A DNA stretch of 64,000 bases from DYRB01 sp963802205 (GCA_963802205.1 CAWDHW010000020.1:1-64000), one strand, 5' to 3'; positions 43,007-51,494 are shown, counted from the first letter of the stretch. Translations and numbers: made by a program. The notes: generated by a model not told the origin, from the sequence alone.

Positions 43007-43053
43007 CACCTGAGGTGCTATCGTGTCATCGTAACGACCCCCTCGGAGGCCAA

Positions 43054-43086
43054 GAAAAAGGGCGCGACCCGTGAGGATTGCGCCCA
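43054..43086 (-). terminator. Intrinsic terminator upstream of rplM
   Basis: Stem GGGCGC/GCGCCC extended by T-G pairs at the base, followed by five Ts and CTT on the minus strand. It ends the candidate small RNA and any transcript coming from the ferredoxin gene. Confidence 0.75.
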
Positions 43087-43145
43087 AAGTTATAACCACC
43101 AAAGGAGGATAGAGGAATACTGACCCGCGTCGCGAATCAGTACAT
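43054..43145 (-). ncRNA. Candidate small RNA (about 90 nt) between the ferredoxin gene and rplM
   Basis: A promoter (TTGACA, 17 bases, GATATT) would start a minus-strand transcript near 43145. The RNA would fold a 5' hairpin (TACTGA...TCAGTA with an inner CGC/GCG stem; 43141-43117), leave a pyrimidine-rich linker containing CCTCCTTT (complement of a Shine-Dalgarno sequence), and end in an intrinsic terminator: GGGCGC, 14-base loop, GCGCCC (43085-43060), then TTTTT. It has no reading frame worth noting. rplM has its own promoter downstream. I cannot match it to a known RNA family. Alternatively the hairpin is only the ferredoxin terminator, or the unit is an rplM leader attenuator. Confidence 0.5.
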
Positions 43146-43149
43146 GGCC

Positions 43150-43178
43150 AATATCTGATAGATCTGACATCTTGTCAA
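43150..43178 (-). promoter_or_regulatory. Strong sigma-70-type promoter of the small unit
   Basis: TTGACA (43178-43173, a perfect -35), a 17-base spacer and GATATT (43155-43150). It lies 27 bases after the ferredoxin stop codon, in a locally AT-rich stretch. Confidence 0.65.
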
Positions 43179-43204
43179 TAGCTGTTGCGAAAATACATCG
43201 GCCG

Positions 43205-43519
43205 TCAGCCGGGCAGGCGCAGGCGCCCGACCGGCCGCCCTGCGAGCAGGTGCTCGCTCAAGATCTCGTCGAGGTCGCTGCGATCAACATAGGTGTACCA
43301 GATCGCCTCTGGGTAGACCACCACCACCGGGCCCTCGGCACAGCGGTCGAGACAGCCCGCGCTGTTGATGCGAACCCCTCCCTTGCCTGCGATGCCAAGT
43401 TCCTTGGTACGTCGCTTGAGGTAGTCTCGCCCGCCCTGAGCACCGCACTGGGCGCAGCATTGGGCCCCATCCTCGCGGGCGTTGGTACAGAAGAAGACGT
43501 GGTGCTTATAGTAAGGCAT
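43205..43519 (-). CDS. Thioredoxin-fold [2Fe-2S] ferredoxin
   Basis: The 104-residue product begins MPYYKHHVFFCTNAREDGAQ and carries the ferredoxin-like cysteines in FFCTN, GAQCCAQCG and SAGCLDRCAEGP (the final C-x3-C). VVVYPEAIWYTYVDRSDLDE is also typical. These thioredoxin-like [2Fe-2S] proteins occur alone or as NuoE-like domains. Start ATG 43519; an extension upstream has no conserved sequence. It is divergent from the GlcF-like Fe-S gene. Confidence 0.9.
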   Translation of the reverse strand: MPYYKHHVFFCTNAREDGAQCCAQCGAQGGRDYLKRRTKELGIAGKGGVRINSAGCLDRCAEGPVVVVYPEAIWYTYVDRSDLDEILSEHLLAGRPVGRLRLPG

Positions 43520-43832
43520 GGCTGGGTCCACACGGGTTCTGGGGATTGCTTCGGCGGAGAGGTTACCATTGGCGGCCAGCGACCGTAGACAAGGGCGGGA
43601 CAAATGACCGCGGTTAGCCTGTGACCTGGCTTCCCGCTTTCTTGCCCGTGACACGCCTCGGTCGCGGTTCCCGATGCCGCGCTATGCCCCCATCCCTGGG
43701 GGCGCCGAAACCCCTTTGAAAACGGCGTTAAGAAGACAGTGCCTGTCCGATCATCCCTTGGCAATGTATGGCCTCGCAAGCGGCGCTGCTGACTCGTCAT
43801 TACACGCTATTGAGCAAGATTGCCGCCCCATC

Positions 43833-45035
43833 GTGACCCACAGCGTGACCCAGGACAAACTGCTTGCGGCCACGGACCAGTGCGTGAAGTGTGGTCTGTG
43901 CTTGCCCCACTGCCCCACCTATCGCCTGCAACGGGACGAGGCCGAGTCCCCGCGGGGTCGTATCGCCCTGATCCAGGGACTGGTGACCGGCGCACTGCTG
44001 CCCTCCGAACGCCTGGATGCCCACCTGACATCCTGTCTGGGGTGTCGCGCCTGCGAGCCCGTCTGCCCGTCCCTGGTGGCCTTCGGCGAGATCCTGGACC
44101 TGGCGCGCGCCCGGCGGGTGCAGGCCCTGCCGGCGGCGCGGCGCCGATTGAGGTTGGCCTGGCTGCGGGCCCTGGCCAGCCCAGGGGCCATGCACCTGGC
44201 CCAGCGCCTGGCCGCCTTGTATCGTGTTAGCGGTCTAGCAGGCCTGGCCCGAGGACTCGGACTGGGGCGGCTTGCCGGGCTCCGCGCCTATGACCGCCTG
44301 GCCGATGCGCTTCAGCCCGGCCCCAGTTGGCCCCGATCGGCGCCAACGGATGGGGGGGTGGTCCTATTCCTCGGGTGTGTCTCCGAGATCACCCAGCCCA
44401 AGGCCCTGGAGGCCGCCGCACTGGTCCTGGCGCGACTCGGGCTGGGTCCGGTGCGGCAGGCGGGTCAGACCTGCTGCGGGGCCATGATGCGCCACAATGG
44501 CTTTCCCTCCGAGGCGGATACCCTGCTCCAGCACAGCGCCGATGTCCTCTCGGGACACACCGTTGTGGGTCTGGCCAGCGCCTGTGTCGCGGAGCTGCAC
44601 ACCCACCCGGCTCTGGCCCAAGTCCAGGAGCTGTGCGCCTTTCTGGACCATGCCACCTGGCCACCCGGGTTGGCCCTGACCCCCATGGATGCGGATGTGC
44701 TGGTCCACACCCCCTGCTCCCACCGCCATCCCCTGGGCGGGACCGCGGCGGTGCAGCGCCTGCTGGGCCGCATCCCGGGGCTGCGAGTGGCCGAACTCCC
44801 GGACAACGCCCTGTGCTGCGGGGCGGCGGGCACCTACCTGCTCCAGCAGCCGCAGACCGCGACCGACCTACTCGCCCCCAAGATCGCCCACCTGGGCCGG
44901 ATGAGGCCCAGGTTCCTGGTGACTACCAACACCGGCTGCGCCCTGCACCTGGCCGCCGGCCTGCGGGAGGCGGCCCTTTCTATCGAGGTGTGTCACCCGG
45001 TGGAGCTGATCGCCCGCCAATGGCCGAAGCCTTGA
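43833..45035 (+). CDS. (Fe-S)-binding protein, GlcF/HdrD-like
   Basis: The product resembles the iron-sulfur subunit of glycolate oxidase. It has two N-terminal [4Fe-4S] motifs (CVKCGLCLPHCPTY and CLGCRACEPVCPS) and two CCG domains (GCVSEITQP...TCCGAMMRHNG; HTPCSHRHPLGG...LCCGAAGTYLL). ESPRGRIALIQGL after the first cluster is characteristic. Flavin subunits GlcD/GlcE are not adjacent, so the redox partner is unknown. The frame is open from 43674, but I favour GTG 43833 (THSVTQDKLLAATDQC), since the family normally starts about 15-25 residues before the first cysteine; ATG 43764 is also possible. Confidence 0.82.
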   Translation: MTHSVTQDKLLAATDQCVKCGLCLPHCPTYRLQRDEAESPRGRIALIQGLVTGALLPSERLDAHLTSCLGCRACEPVCPSLVAFGEILDLARARRVQALPAARRRLRLAWLRALASPGAMHLAQRLAALYRVSGLAGLARGLGLGRLAGLRAYDRLADALQPGPSWPRSAPTDGGVVLFLGCVSEITQPKALEAAALVLARLGLGPVRQAGQTCCGAMMRHNGFPSEADTLLQHSADVLSGHTVVGLASACVAELHTHPALAQVQELCAFLDHATWPPGLALTPMDADVLVHTPCSHRHPLGGTAAVQRLLGRIPGLRVAELPDNALCCGAAGTYLLQQPQTATDLLAPKIAHLGRMRPRFLVTTNTGCALHLAAGLREAALSIEVCHPVELIARQWPKP

Positions 45036-45055
45036 GTCGCAGATACCCTAGGGAA

Positions 45056-45079
45056 GGTGGATGCGCTGGTTTGTCCACC
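45056..45079. repeat. REP-like palindrome, copy 1
   Basis: GGTGGA (45056-45061), then TGCGCTGGTTTG, then TCCACC. It belongs to the same type as the copy at 45904-45930. These two copies flank coq7. Confidence 0.55.
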
Positions 45080-45159
45080 CGACGACTTGCCCAGGTCACG
45101 ACCCCGCCCCACAATCGCGAGACCTGTCCCGCCTTGGGGGCCAACACCGCCGATCTGCC

Positions 45160-45804
45160 ATGAACCACCGCGCCTATTCCCCCCTGGACCGCCAAATCAT
45201 CAACCTCGACTCCGCCCTGCGCGCCATCTTCGGACGCCCCCAGGTGACGGAGCGCCCGGACCCTGCCCTCGGGCTGCCGGAGCCGGGCCTGTCGGAGGCC
45301 GAGCGGCGGCACGTCGCCCGCCTGATGCGCATCAACCACACCGGCGAGGTCTGCGCCCAGGGGCTCTACCAGGGCCAGGCCCTGACCGCCCGACTGCCGG
45401 AGGTCCGCGCCAAGATGGAGCGATCGGCCCAGGAGGAGAACGACCACCTCGCCTGGTGCGAGCGTCGCCTGGACGCCTTGGGGGACCGCAAGAGCCTGCT
45501 CAATCCCCTGTGGTATCTGGGGTCCTTCGCCATGGGGGCCGCCGCCGGGCTGGCCGGAGACAGGTGGAGCCTGGGTTTCGTGGTGGAGACCGAGCGACAG
45601 GTAGAGAGCCACTTGGACGAGCATCTGACCCAAATCCCCGCCCACGACGCCCGTGACCGCGCCGTGCTCCAGCAAATGAAGGCCGATGAGATCCACCATG
45701 CCGAGGTCGCCAAATCTGCTGGCGGGGCGGAACTGCCTGCCCCGATCCGGCTGGGGATGCGCCTGGCGTCCAAGGTCATGACCAAGACTGTTTACTGGAT
45801 CTGA
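45160..45804 (+). CDS. coq7: 2-polyprenyl-3-methyl-6-methoxy-1,4-benzoquinone monooxygenase (Coq7)
   Basis: Coq7 hydroxylates demethoxyubiquinone in ubiquinone synthesis. The 214-residue diiron protein has the Glu/His metal ligands in RINHTGEVCAQGLYQGQ, SAQEENDHLAWCERRL, ETERQVESHLDEHL and MKADEIHHAEVA, and a membrane-associating stretch (WYLGSFAMGAAAGLAG). ATG 45160 (MNHRAYSPLDRQI) is the natural start; the frame extends upstream through a repeat palindrome. Confidence 0.93.
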   Translation: MNHRAYSPLDRQIINLDSALRAIFGRPQVTERPDPALGLPEPGLSEAERRHVARLMRINHTGEVCAQGLYQGQALTARLPEVRAKMERSAQEENDHLAWCERRLDALGDRKSLLNPLWYLGSFAMGAAAGLAGDRWSLGFVVETERQVESHLDEHLTQIPAHDARDRAVLQQMKADEIHHAEVAKSAGGAELPAPIRLGMRLASKVMTKTVYWI

Positions 45805-46106
45805 GGTCTGCCCCTCAGACCAGTGGCTAGGCTGGATGAGGGGACGGCGACACAGGTATGGCTGGCTGAGTCGCTTCCGCGCCGCATCCGAGGGGCCTGG
45901 AAAGGGTGGATGCGCTGCGCTTATCCACCCCGCACACTCCTCAGGTCAGTCCAAAATGGAACCGCAGGGTCACGGCGGCAGGCAATCCCCCGCCGCCGTG
46001 ACCCTACGATACGACCCGCCTGCCCTCGGCCCCGCCCGCGGGCCCCAGGTTAAAGGGGCAGTCAGCGGGCTGCCGGCGGCGCCATGCAGACAAATGACTT
46101 TTCCTT
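45805..46106. other. Gene-free region after coq7
   Basis: The two flanking genes converge. The only structure I see in these 302 bases is a palindromic repeat at 45904-45930. A terminator with a T-run is not evident. Confidence 0.5.
45904..45930. repeat. REP-like palindrome, copy 2
   Basis: GGGTGGAT (45904-45911), loop GCGCTGCGCTT, ATCCACCC (45923-45930). The GGGTGGAT...ATCCACCC pattern is a widespread extragenic repeat in proteobacterial genomes as I recall. Confidence 0.65.
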
Positions 46107-47987
46107 TTACTGTGACCCATCGCGGACATAGACCTCGACACGACGATTGAGCCGGCTGCCGGCCTTGGTGGCGTTGTCGCCGATCGGGCGGGCCTCGCCG
46201 AGGCCGACGGCCTCCAGACGCTCCGCCGCGATACCGCGCTGAACCAAAACTTGCTTGACGGCATCGGCGCGTGCCTGTGCCAGGGCCAGGTTGGTCTCCT
46301 CGCGCCCCGAGGCATCGGTGTGCCCTTCAATCCGGGCAGTCAACTTGGGGTAATCGGTCATCAGCCGGGCGATGCTTTCAATGCTGGGCAGGTCGCCCTT
46401 GGGCAGGGTCGCCTTGCTGACGGGGAACTGCATCTCCGTCTCGGCGATGCGCAACAGCATGCCCTGTTCGGTCTCCTTGGCGCCGATCTCGGAGAATCGG
46501 GTGTAGAGGCCGTGCTGATAGGCCAGCGTCTCGCGGTGGGCCTGATCCGAGGCCATACGCGCATCCTCGTTCTGCTTGCGCTCGACGGCCAGGGTCTGCT
46601 CCAGATTGGCGATGCGCCCCTTAGCATCGGCGATCTGCTGCTCCAGGGCGACCTTCTGTTCGGCCGCGGCTTTGGTCGCGTTGCTCAGGTCCTCCTTGAC
46701 CCCCGCCAGGGTCTGCTCGGTGTTGGCCAGTTTGCCGTTCAGCTCCGCCACCAGGGTGTCGTGCTTGCTCTGGAGTGCAGCCAGGGCGGCGGTCTCGGCG
46801 GTGAGATCGGCGGTCAAGGTCTGAATGCGGGTGCTGGCCTGACCGATCTCCTCGGCGTGGCTGGCCTTGGCCTGGGCCAGGTCGCCCTCGAGCTTGGCCT
46901 TGAGCGCGGCAGCATCCTTGGCGGCCTGGTCCAGGGCCGCGGCGTGGTTGGCCTCGAGATCGGCTTTCTGCTTGGCGGCCTGATCCATGGCGGCTGCATG
47001 GCTGGCCTCGAGGTCGGTCTTCTGCTTGGCGGCCTGTTCCATGGCGGCAGCATGGCTGGCCTCGAGGTCGGCCTTTTGCTTGGCGGCCTGGTCCACGGCG
47101 GCGTCATGCTTGGCATTCAGGGCCGCGATGTCCATGGTCGCCTTGTCCATCGCGGTGTCGTGACGTGCCTGAAGCTCGGACAACTCGCCGCGGGTCTGGG
47201 TGAGGGTCCCTTGTAGGCCCTCAACCTCCTGGCCGAGATCCGTCATCGCCTGAATCTTCTGCTCGATGGTCTGGTTGGCGACCGTCAGACGCTCGCCCAA
47301 CTCGGCCTTGGCGGCCTCCAGGGTAGCGATGGCCTGATGGCTCGCCTCCAGATTTTTCTGGAATCCAGTGAACAGTGCGGCACGATCAGGGTCGCTCCCC
47401 TCCAAGGCGGTGTGCAGGTCGGCGATGCGGGTATTGGCCTGCGCCGCCAGATCCTGGAGCTTGGCATGGTGTTGCTGGGCCGCGGCCTCCAATTCCGCCT
47501 GGTGGCTGGTGGCGGCGGCGATCTGGGCCTGGTGCAGGCCCTCGATCTGTGCGCCCAGCGCGGTGACCTGCTGGGTCGCGGCATCGAAGCGACCCTGAAG
47601 TTCGGCGTAAGCGTCGGATGCCTTGCGCTGTTCGGCGGTCAGGGCCTCGTTGGCCTGGACGCGCTGGGTCTCCATCTCTGCCTTGAGCCCCTGCATGGTC
47701 TGGGTCGCCGAATCGATGCGACCGCTGAGGCTCTGGACCTCGACCTGGTGGGTCGTCTTTAGCTGCTCAATGTCGCCGCGCAGCCCCTGCTCGGTCTGTG
47801 CCGCCTTGGCGAGGCCGGACTTGGCATCCGTCAGGCGCTGAGCGCTTTCAGATAGGGCGGTCTTCTGGGTGGCAATGTTGTCCTTGAGGGTACCGCTGTA
47901 CCGAAGGTGCAGGGCATAGAGCCCGATCAACGCGAGTAGCAACAACCAGGTCAGGATTTTATAGACGGACGATGTCTCTTTTTGCAT
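46107..47987 (-). CDS. OmpA-domain protein with a long coiled coil
   Basis: The 626-residue product has one N-terminal membrane helix (ILTWLLLLALIGLYALHL), a periplasmic coiled coil of about 450 residues rich in Ala/Gln/Lys, and a C-terminal OmpA/MotB-type peptidoglycan-binding domain (LTARIEGHTDASGREETNLA, ALAQARADAVKQVLV, AVGLGEARPIGDN, RLNRRVEVYV). It thus could bridge inner membrane and cell wall. The coiled coil contains four 18-residue repeats (DLEASHAAAMDQAAKQKA type) near residues 295-370. It is monocistronic-looking, with the hydrogenase operon upstream. Confidence 0.88.
   Translation of the reverse strand: MQKETSSVYKILTWLLLLALIGLYALHLRYSGTLKDNIATQKTALSESAQRLTDAKSGLAKAAQTEQGLRGDIEQLKTTHQVEVQSLSGRIDSATQTMQGLKAEMETQRVQANEALTAEQRKASDAYAELQGRFDAATQQVTALGAQIEGLHQAQIAAATSHQAELEAAAQQHHAKLQDLAAQANTRIADLHTALEGSDPDRAALFTGFQKNLEASHQAIATLEAAKAELGERLTVANQTIEQKIQAMTDLGQEVEGLQGTLTQTRGELSELQARHDTAMDKATMDIAALNAKHDAAVDQAAKQKADLEASHAAAMEQAAKQKTDLEASHAAAMDQAAKQKADLEANHAAALDQAAKDAAALKAKLEGDLAQAKASHAEEIGQASTRIQTLTADLTAETAALAALQSKHDTLVAELNGKLANTEQTLAGVKEDLSNATKAAAEQKVALEQQIADAKGRIANLEQTLAVERKQNEDARMASDQAHRETLAYQHGLYTRFSEIGAKETEQGMLLRIAETEMQFPVSKATLPKGDLPSIESIARLMTDYPKLTARIEGHTDASGREETNLALAQARADAVKQVLVQRGIAAERLEAVGLGEARPIGDNATKAGSRLNRRVEVYVRDGSQ
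46881..47107 (-). repeat. 54-base tandem repeat, about four copies, inside the OmpA-domain gene
   Basis: The repeat unit codes for 18 residues: KADLEASHAAAMEQAAKQ, KTDLEASHAAAMDQAAKQ, KADLEANHAAALDQAAKD plus a divergent outer copy. The copies keep frame. Eighteen residues equals one heptad plus one hendecad, which fits a continuous coiled coil. Confidence 0.8.
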
Positions 47988-48135
47988 GAGGTGCTCCTTT
48001 GGGGTGGCCGTTGGGGGGGTGCCCCTGAATGCCCGACTGCGCCGGCCAGGTGCCAGGTTCGCTTCAAGCGGCCTGGATCGACGCGGGTTGTCGTTATTGT
48101 GTGGTGGCGGGCAGCCTGGCCCAGCTTCGCCGGAA

Positions 48136-48157
48136 CCCGCTGCCCAGCGGGCTTTTT
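48136..48157 (+). terminator. Plus-strand hairpin with T-run, no obvious gene upstream
   Basis: CCCGCT (48136-48141), GCCC loop, AGCGGG (48146-48151), C, TTTTT. No plus-strand gene ends nearby (coq7 stops 2.3 kb earlier), so it is orphan. Confidence 0.45.
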
Positions 48158-48256
48158 ACCATAAATGGGCTGCGCCAATGCGGCGGAATTGGCCCCGGTT
48201 GCTCGCGCTGGTGCCGGCGTGTCACCCGGCGCGGAGGTGTTCCTGGCCAGCCCAAC

Positions 48257-48288
48257 AAAAGGGCCGCACCGGTTGCCCGGTGCGGCCC
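48257..48288 (-). terminator. Rho-independent terminator of the hyn operon
   Basis: On the minus strand GGGCCGCACCGG, loop GCAA, CCGGTGCGGCCC, then TTTT. The stem is 12 perfect base pairs. It begins 83 bases after the hynL stop. Confidence 0.85.
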
Positions 48289-48298
48289 CGTGGCTTGT

Positions 48299-48318
48299 GG
48301 GCGCGGGCAAGCCCGCCC
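48299..48318. repeat. REP-like palindrome GGGCGCGGGCAAGCCCGCCC
   Basis: A near-palindrome with arms GGGC(G)GGGC/GCCCGCCC around AA, followed by CCTACGTA. Such GGGCGGG...CCCGCCCCTAC units are common dispersed repeats in high-GC genomes; only one copy was noticed here. Confidence 0.4.
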
Positions 48319-48370
48319 CTACGTATCTGCCACAACGACGCGTCTGTCTGCTGTGAAGCGTCGCGAGTTA

Positions 48371-50149
48371 TCAGGTGACCTTGACCTCGATCCGGGCGCC
48401 GGTCTCCGGGTCGGAGACATGCACGGCGCAGGCGATGCAGGGGTCGAAGGAGTGGATGGTGCGCAGGATCTCCAGCGGCTGGTTGATGTCGGCGAGCTGG
48501 TGGTTGTGCTGCAGGGCCGCCTCGTAGGCCCCGGGGACGCCCTTGGGGTCGCGCGGCCCGGCGTTCCAGGTGGAGGGAACTACCGCCTGGTAGTTGTGGA
48601 TCTTGCCGTTCTCGATCACGATCCAGTGCCCCAGGGCGCCGCGCGGGGCCTCCATGAAGCCGGCCCCCTTGGCGTGGCTCGGCCAGGTGGACGGGTCCCA
48701 GAGGGTGTCGTTGAAGGTCCTGGTGTCGCCGTGCTTGATATTGGCGATGAGGCTGTTGTACCAGCCCTGCATGGAGTCGGCGACGATCTTGGTCTCCAGG
48801 GTGCGGGCGGCGGTCCTCCCCAGGGTGGAGAACAGGGCCGTGACCGGAACGTCCAGCTTGGTCAGGGTCATGTTGACCAGTTCCTTGGTCTGCTCGTGCC
48901 CCGTGGCATAGAGCATCAGGACGCGGGCCAGAGGCCCGACCTCTACCGAGTGCCCCTTCCAGCGCGGGGCCTTGAGCCAGGTGTAGCCGTCATCGACATT
49001 GAGTTGGGTATAGGGGGGCTTGACCCCGCCGCGCCCGTCGTAGTTGAAGGTCGTCTCGCCGGCATAGGGGTGCAGGCCCTTGTCCTTGCCGCCCTCGTAG
49101 TCGTACCAGGAGTGGGACACGAACTCCTGGATCTGGCTGTCGTCGTGCAGATCCACCTCGTGGATCTTACCGAGGTCGCGATTGAGGATGGCACCGCGGG
49201 GGAAGAGGAGCTTCGAGCTGTCTCCCGGCAGACCGGTCTCCGGCAGGTCGCCGTAGCACAGGAAGTTGCCCAGGCCCTCGCCGCGGCTGCCCCAATCCTT
49301 GTAGAAGCTGGCGATGGCCAGGGTATCGGGGACATAGACCTGGTCCACGAACTGGACCATGGTCGAGATGATGCTCTGGACCTCGGCCAGTCTCTTGGAG
49401 TTGATGGCGGAGTCTGAGTTGAGGTCGATGGGGCTGCCCACGCCGCCGACGACGAAGTTCGGATGCGGGTTCTTGCCGCCGAAAATGGCATGCAGCCGAG
49501 CCACCTCGCGCTGCCAGGCCAGCGCCTCCAGGTAGTGGGCCACCGCCATCAGGTTGGCCTCGGGCGGCAACTTGTAGGCCGGGTGGCCCCAGTAGCCGTT
49601 GGCGAAAATGCCGAGCTGGCCGGACTCCACGAAGGATTTGATGCGTTTCTGAACATCGGCGAAGTAGCCGGGGGAAGATTTCGACCAACTGCTGATGGAC
49701 TGGGCCAGGTCGGAGGTCGCCTTGGGGTCGGCGCTCAGGCTGCTGACCACATCCACCCAGTCCAGGGCATGCAAGTGGTAGAAGTGCATGACGTGGTCAT
49801 GCACGTACTGGGCACCGATCATCAGGTTGCGGATGAGATTGGCGTTGGCGGGGACCTCGTACTTGAGGGCGTCCTCCACCGCGCGCACCGACGCGATTCC
49901 ATGGACCAGGGTGCAGACACCACAGATGCGTTGGGCGAAGGCCCAGGCGTCGCGTGGGTCGCGTCCCTTCAGGATGGTTTCGATCCCGCGCACCATGGTC
50001 CCGGAGGAATAGGCCTGGGCGATGTTGGCACCGTCCATTTGGGCCTCGATGCGCAGGTGTCCCTCGATGCGGGTGATCGGATCTACGACGATGCGTTGAC
50101 TCGCTGCACCTTGGCTCGTGGCGCCTTGATTGATGGCACTTTCACTCAT
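48371..50149 (-). CDS. hynL: [NiFe]-hydrogenase large subunit (HynL/HydL type)
   Basis: Holds the NiFe active site for H2 oxidation/production. The 592-residue precursor has the N-terminal pair RICGVC (Cys76, Cys79) and the C-terminal pair DPCIACAVH (Cys571, Cys574), plus VDPITRIEGHLRIEA at the start. A 15-residue extension follows His577, to be removed by the maturation protease after nickel insertion. It has no signal peptide and so is carried by the Tat signal of the small subunit. It is the last gene of hynS-isp1-isp2-hynL and ends before a strong terminator. Confidence 0.95.
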   Translation of the reverse strand: MSESAINQGATSQGAASQRIVVDPITRIEGHLRIEAQMDGANIAQAYSSGTMVRGIETILKGRDPRDAWAFAQRICGVCTLVHGIASVRAVEDALKYEVPANANLIRNLMIGAQYVHDHVMHFYHLHALDWVDVVSSLSADPKATSDLAQSISSWSKSSPGYFADVQKRIKSFVESGQLGIFANGYWGHPAYKLPPEANLMAVAHYLEALAWQREVARLHAIFGGKNPHPNFVVGGVGSPIDLNSDSAINSKRLAEVQSIISTMVQFVDQVYVPDTLAIASFYKDWGSRGEGLGNFLCYGDLPETGLPGDSSKLLFPRGAILNRDLGKIHEVDLHDDSQIQEFVSHSWYDYEGGKDKGLHPYAGETTFNYDGRGGVKPPYTQLNVDDGYTWLKAPRWKGHSVEVGPLARVLMLYATGHEQTKELVNMTLTKLDVPVTALFSTLGRTAARTLETKIVADSMQGWYNSLIANIKHGDTRTFNDTLWDPSTWPSHAKGAGFMEAPRGALGHWIVIENGKIHNYQAVVPSTWNAGPRDPKGVPGAYEAALQHNHQLADINQPLEILRTIHSFDPCIACAVHVSDPETGARIEVKVT

Positions 50150-50219
50150 GGTGTCTGCTCTCCAGCGCGGGGCCTTAAGTCAGGCCCCGGGTTCATTGAC
50201 GGGTGGCGGGCGACCGGCA

Positions 50220-51494
50220 TCAGGCCTTGGGGCCCTTATCGACCAGATGATCGGCGATCATCTCGGTCAGACCGACCACCGGGATGTCCATGTTGAAGGT
50301 CTCCAGACCCTCTTCGAGCTGGGTCCGGCAAGTCGCACACATGGTGACCATGCGGTCGGGCTCGACCTCTTCGATCTGGGCCTTTTTGCGCTTGAAGGCG
50401 GCCATCTTGAGGGGCTCGGCCCGCTCGTTGCTGCTCACCCCGCCGCCGGCACCGCAGCACCACTGATACACGCCGTGCTCCTTGAGGTCGACGAAGTTCT
50501 CCGCCACCAGGTCCATGAGGTTGCGCTGCTGCTGGATGCAGCCACTCTTGCGGGCCAGATTGCACGGGTCGTGCATGGTCAGACGATCCGTCTCCATTCC
50601 CTCAGTCTGTAAGCGGCCGGAGGCGCGCAACTGGTCCAGGACCTCGATGATGTGGAAGACGTGGAAGGGGTAGGCCCGTCCGATCAAGTTCGGCCCCTCC
50701 CAGCGGATGGCGGTGTAGGCATGGCCGCACTCCGGGCTGATGACGTTCTTGACCTTGAGCTTGGCCGCGGCGCTGACCACGCGCTCCACCAGTTCGGCGG
50801 CGATGTCCTTGGAGCCGATCTGAATACCGGCGTTGGTCGCCTCGAAGCAGTCCTTGCTCAGGGTCCAGCTCACCCCCGCATGGTCGAAGATCTTGGTGAT
50901 GGCCTCGAGGTACTCGGGGAAGTTGATGATCTCCATGGATGAGAGCAGGACCAGGTAGTCCACCCCCGCCTTGTCCACCGGCACCTCGAGTCCGCTGCTG
51001 CCCTCGACGTGCTTGATCTGCACATCCAGGGTCTTCCATTGCAGACCCATGGGACTGCCGGTGCGCAGGGCCCGACCGGCGGCGCCGACCAGACCCTCCG
51101 GGGCATGACCGGAGGCGACCATGCCCTCGCGGGACTTGCGGATCATGTACTGGAGGTCATTACCCACCGGGCAGACCACAGAGCAGCGCCCGCACATGGA
51201 GCAGGAGTCGTAGAGCAACTCCTCCCAATCCGCGAGCATCTGGTCGGTGACCTTCTTGCTCAGGCCCAGGGTGGACTTGATCCGACCCCACAAGGTGAAT
51301 TCGGACTCCCACACCAGGCGAAGCGGTTCGAGCTTGCGGATTGGGGTGTACTTGGGATCGCCGGTCTCGGTGCAGAACGGGCAGGCGGTAGCGCACAACC
51401 CACAGTGGACGCAGCTCGAGAAGAAGGCCGCGACAGGCGCGTCGATCTCCGCGCGCAGGGCCGCAAGCCCGCGTTCCAGTGATAGCTCGCTCAT
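50220..51494 (-). CDS. isp2: Hydrogenase-associated HdrD-like Fe-S protein Isp2
   Basis: The 424-residue cytoplasmic protein has two [4Fe-4S] motifs (CVHCGLCATACPFC near 28-41; CSMCGRCSVVCPVG near 97-110) and two CCG-type domains (ISPECGHAYTAIRW, HDPCNLARKSG; WCCGAGGGVSSNERAE, TMCATCRTQLEEG). The fold is that of heterodisulfide reductase HdrD. In Thiocapsa, Isp1 and Isp2 link HynSL electrons to the membrane and cytoplasm. The ATG overlaps the isp1 stop (ATGA), so translation is coupled. Confidence 0.93.
   Translation of the reverse strand: MSELSLERGLAALRAEIDAPVAAFFSSCVHCGLCATACPFCTETGDPKYTPIRKLEPLRLVWESEFTLWGRIKSTLGLSKKVTDQMLADWEELLYDSCSMCGRCSVVCPVGNDLQYMIRKSREGMVASGHAPEGLVGAAGRALRTGSPMGLQWKTLDVQIKHVEGSSGLEVPVDKAGVDYLVLLSSMEIINFPEYLEAITKIFDHAGVSWTLSKDCFEATNAGIQIGSKDIAAELVERVVSAAAKLKVKNVISPECGHAYTAIRWEGPNLIGRAYPFHVFHIIEVLDQLRASGRLQTEGMETDRLTMHDPCNLARKSGCIQQQRNLMDLVAENFVDLKEHGVYQWCCGAGGGVSSNERAEPLKMAAFKRKKAQIEEVEPDRMVTMCATCRTQLEEGLETFNMDIPVVGLTEMIADHLVDKGPKA

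Larger units (their letters stand above)
47988..48370. other. Gene-free region after the hydrogenase operon
   Basis: 383 bases without a credible gene. It contains a plus-strand hairpin with T-run at 48136-48157, the minus-strand terminator of hynL at 48257-48288, and a REP-like palindrome near 48299-48318. Confidence 0.55.

Noticed and set aside
43054..43178. A ribosomal leader of the L13 type controlling rplM
   Set aside because: A second good promoter lies between this unit and rplM, so it is not obligatorily part of the rplM leader.
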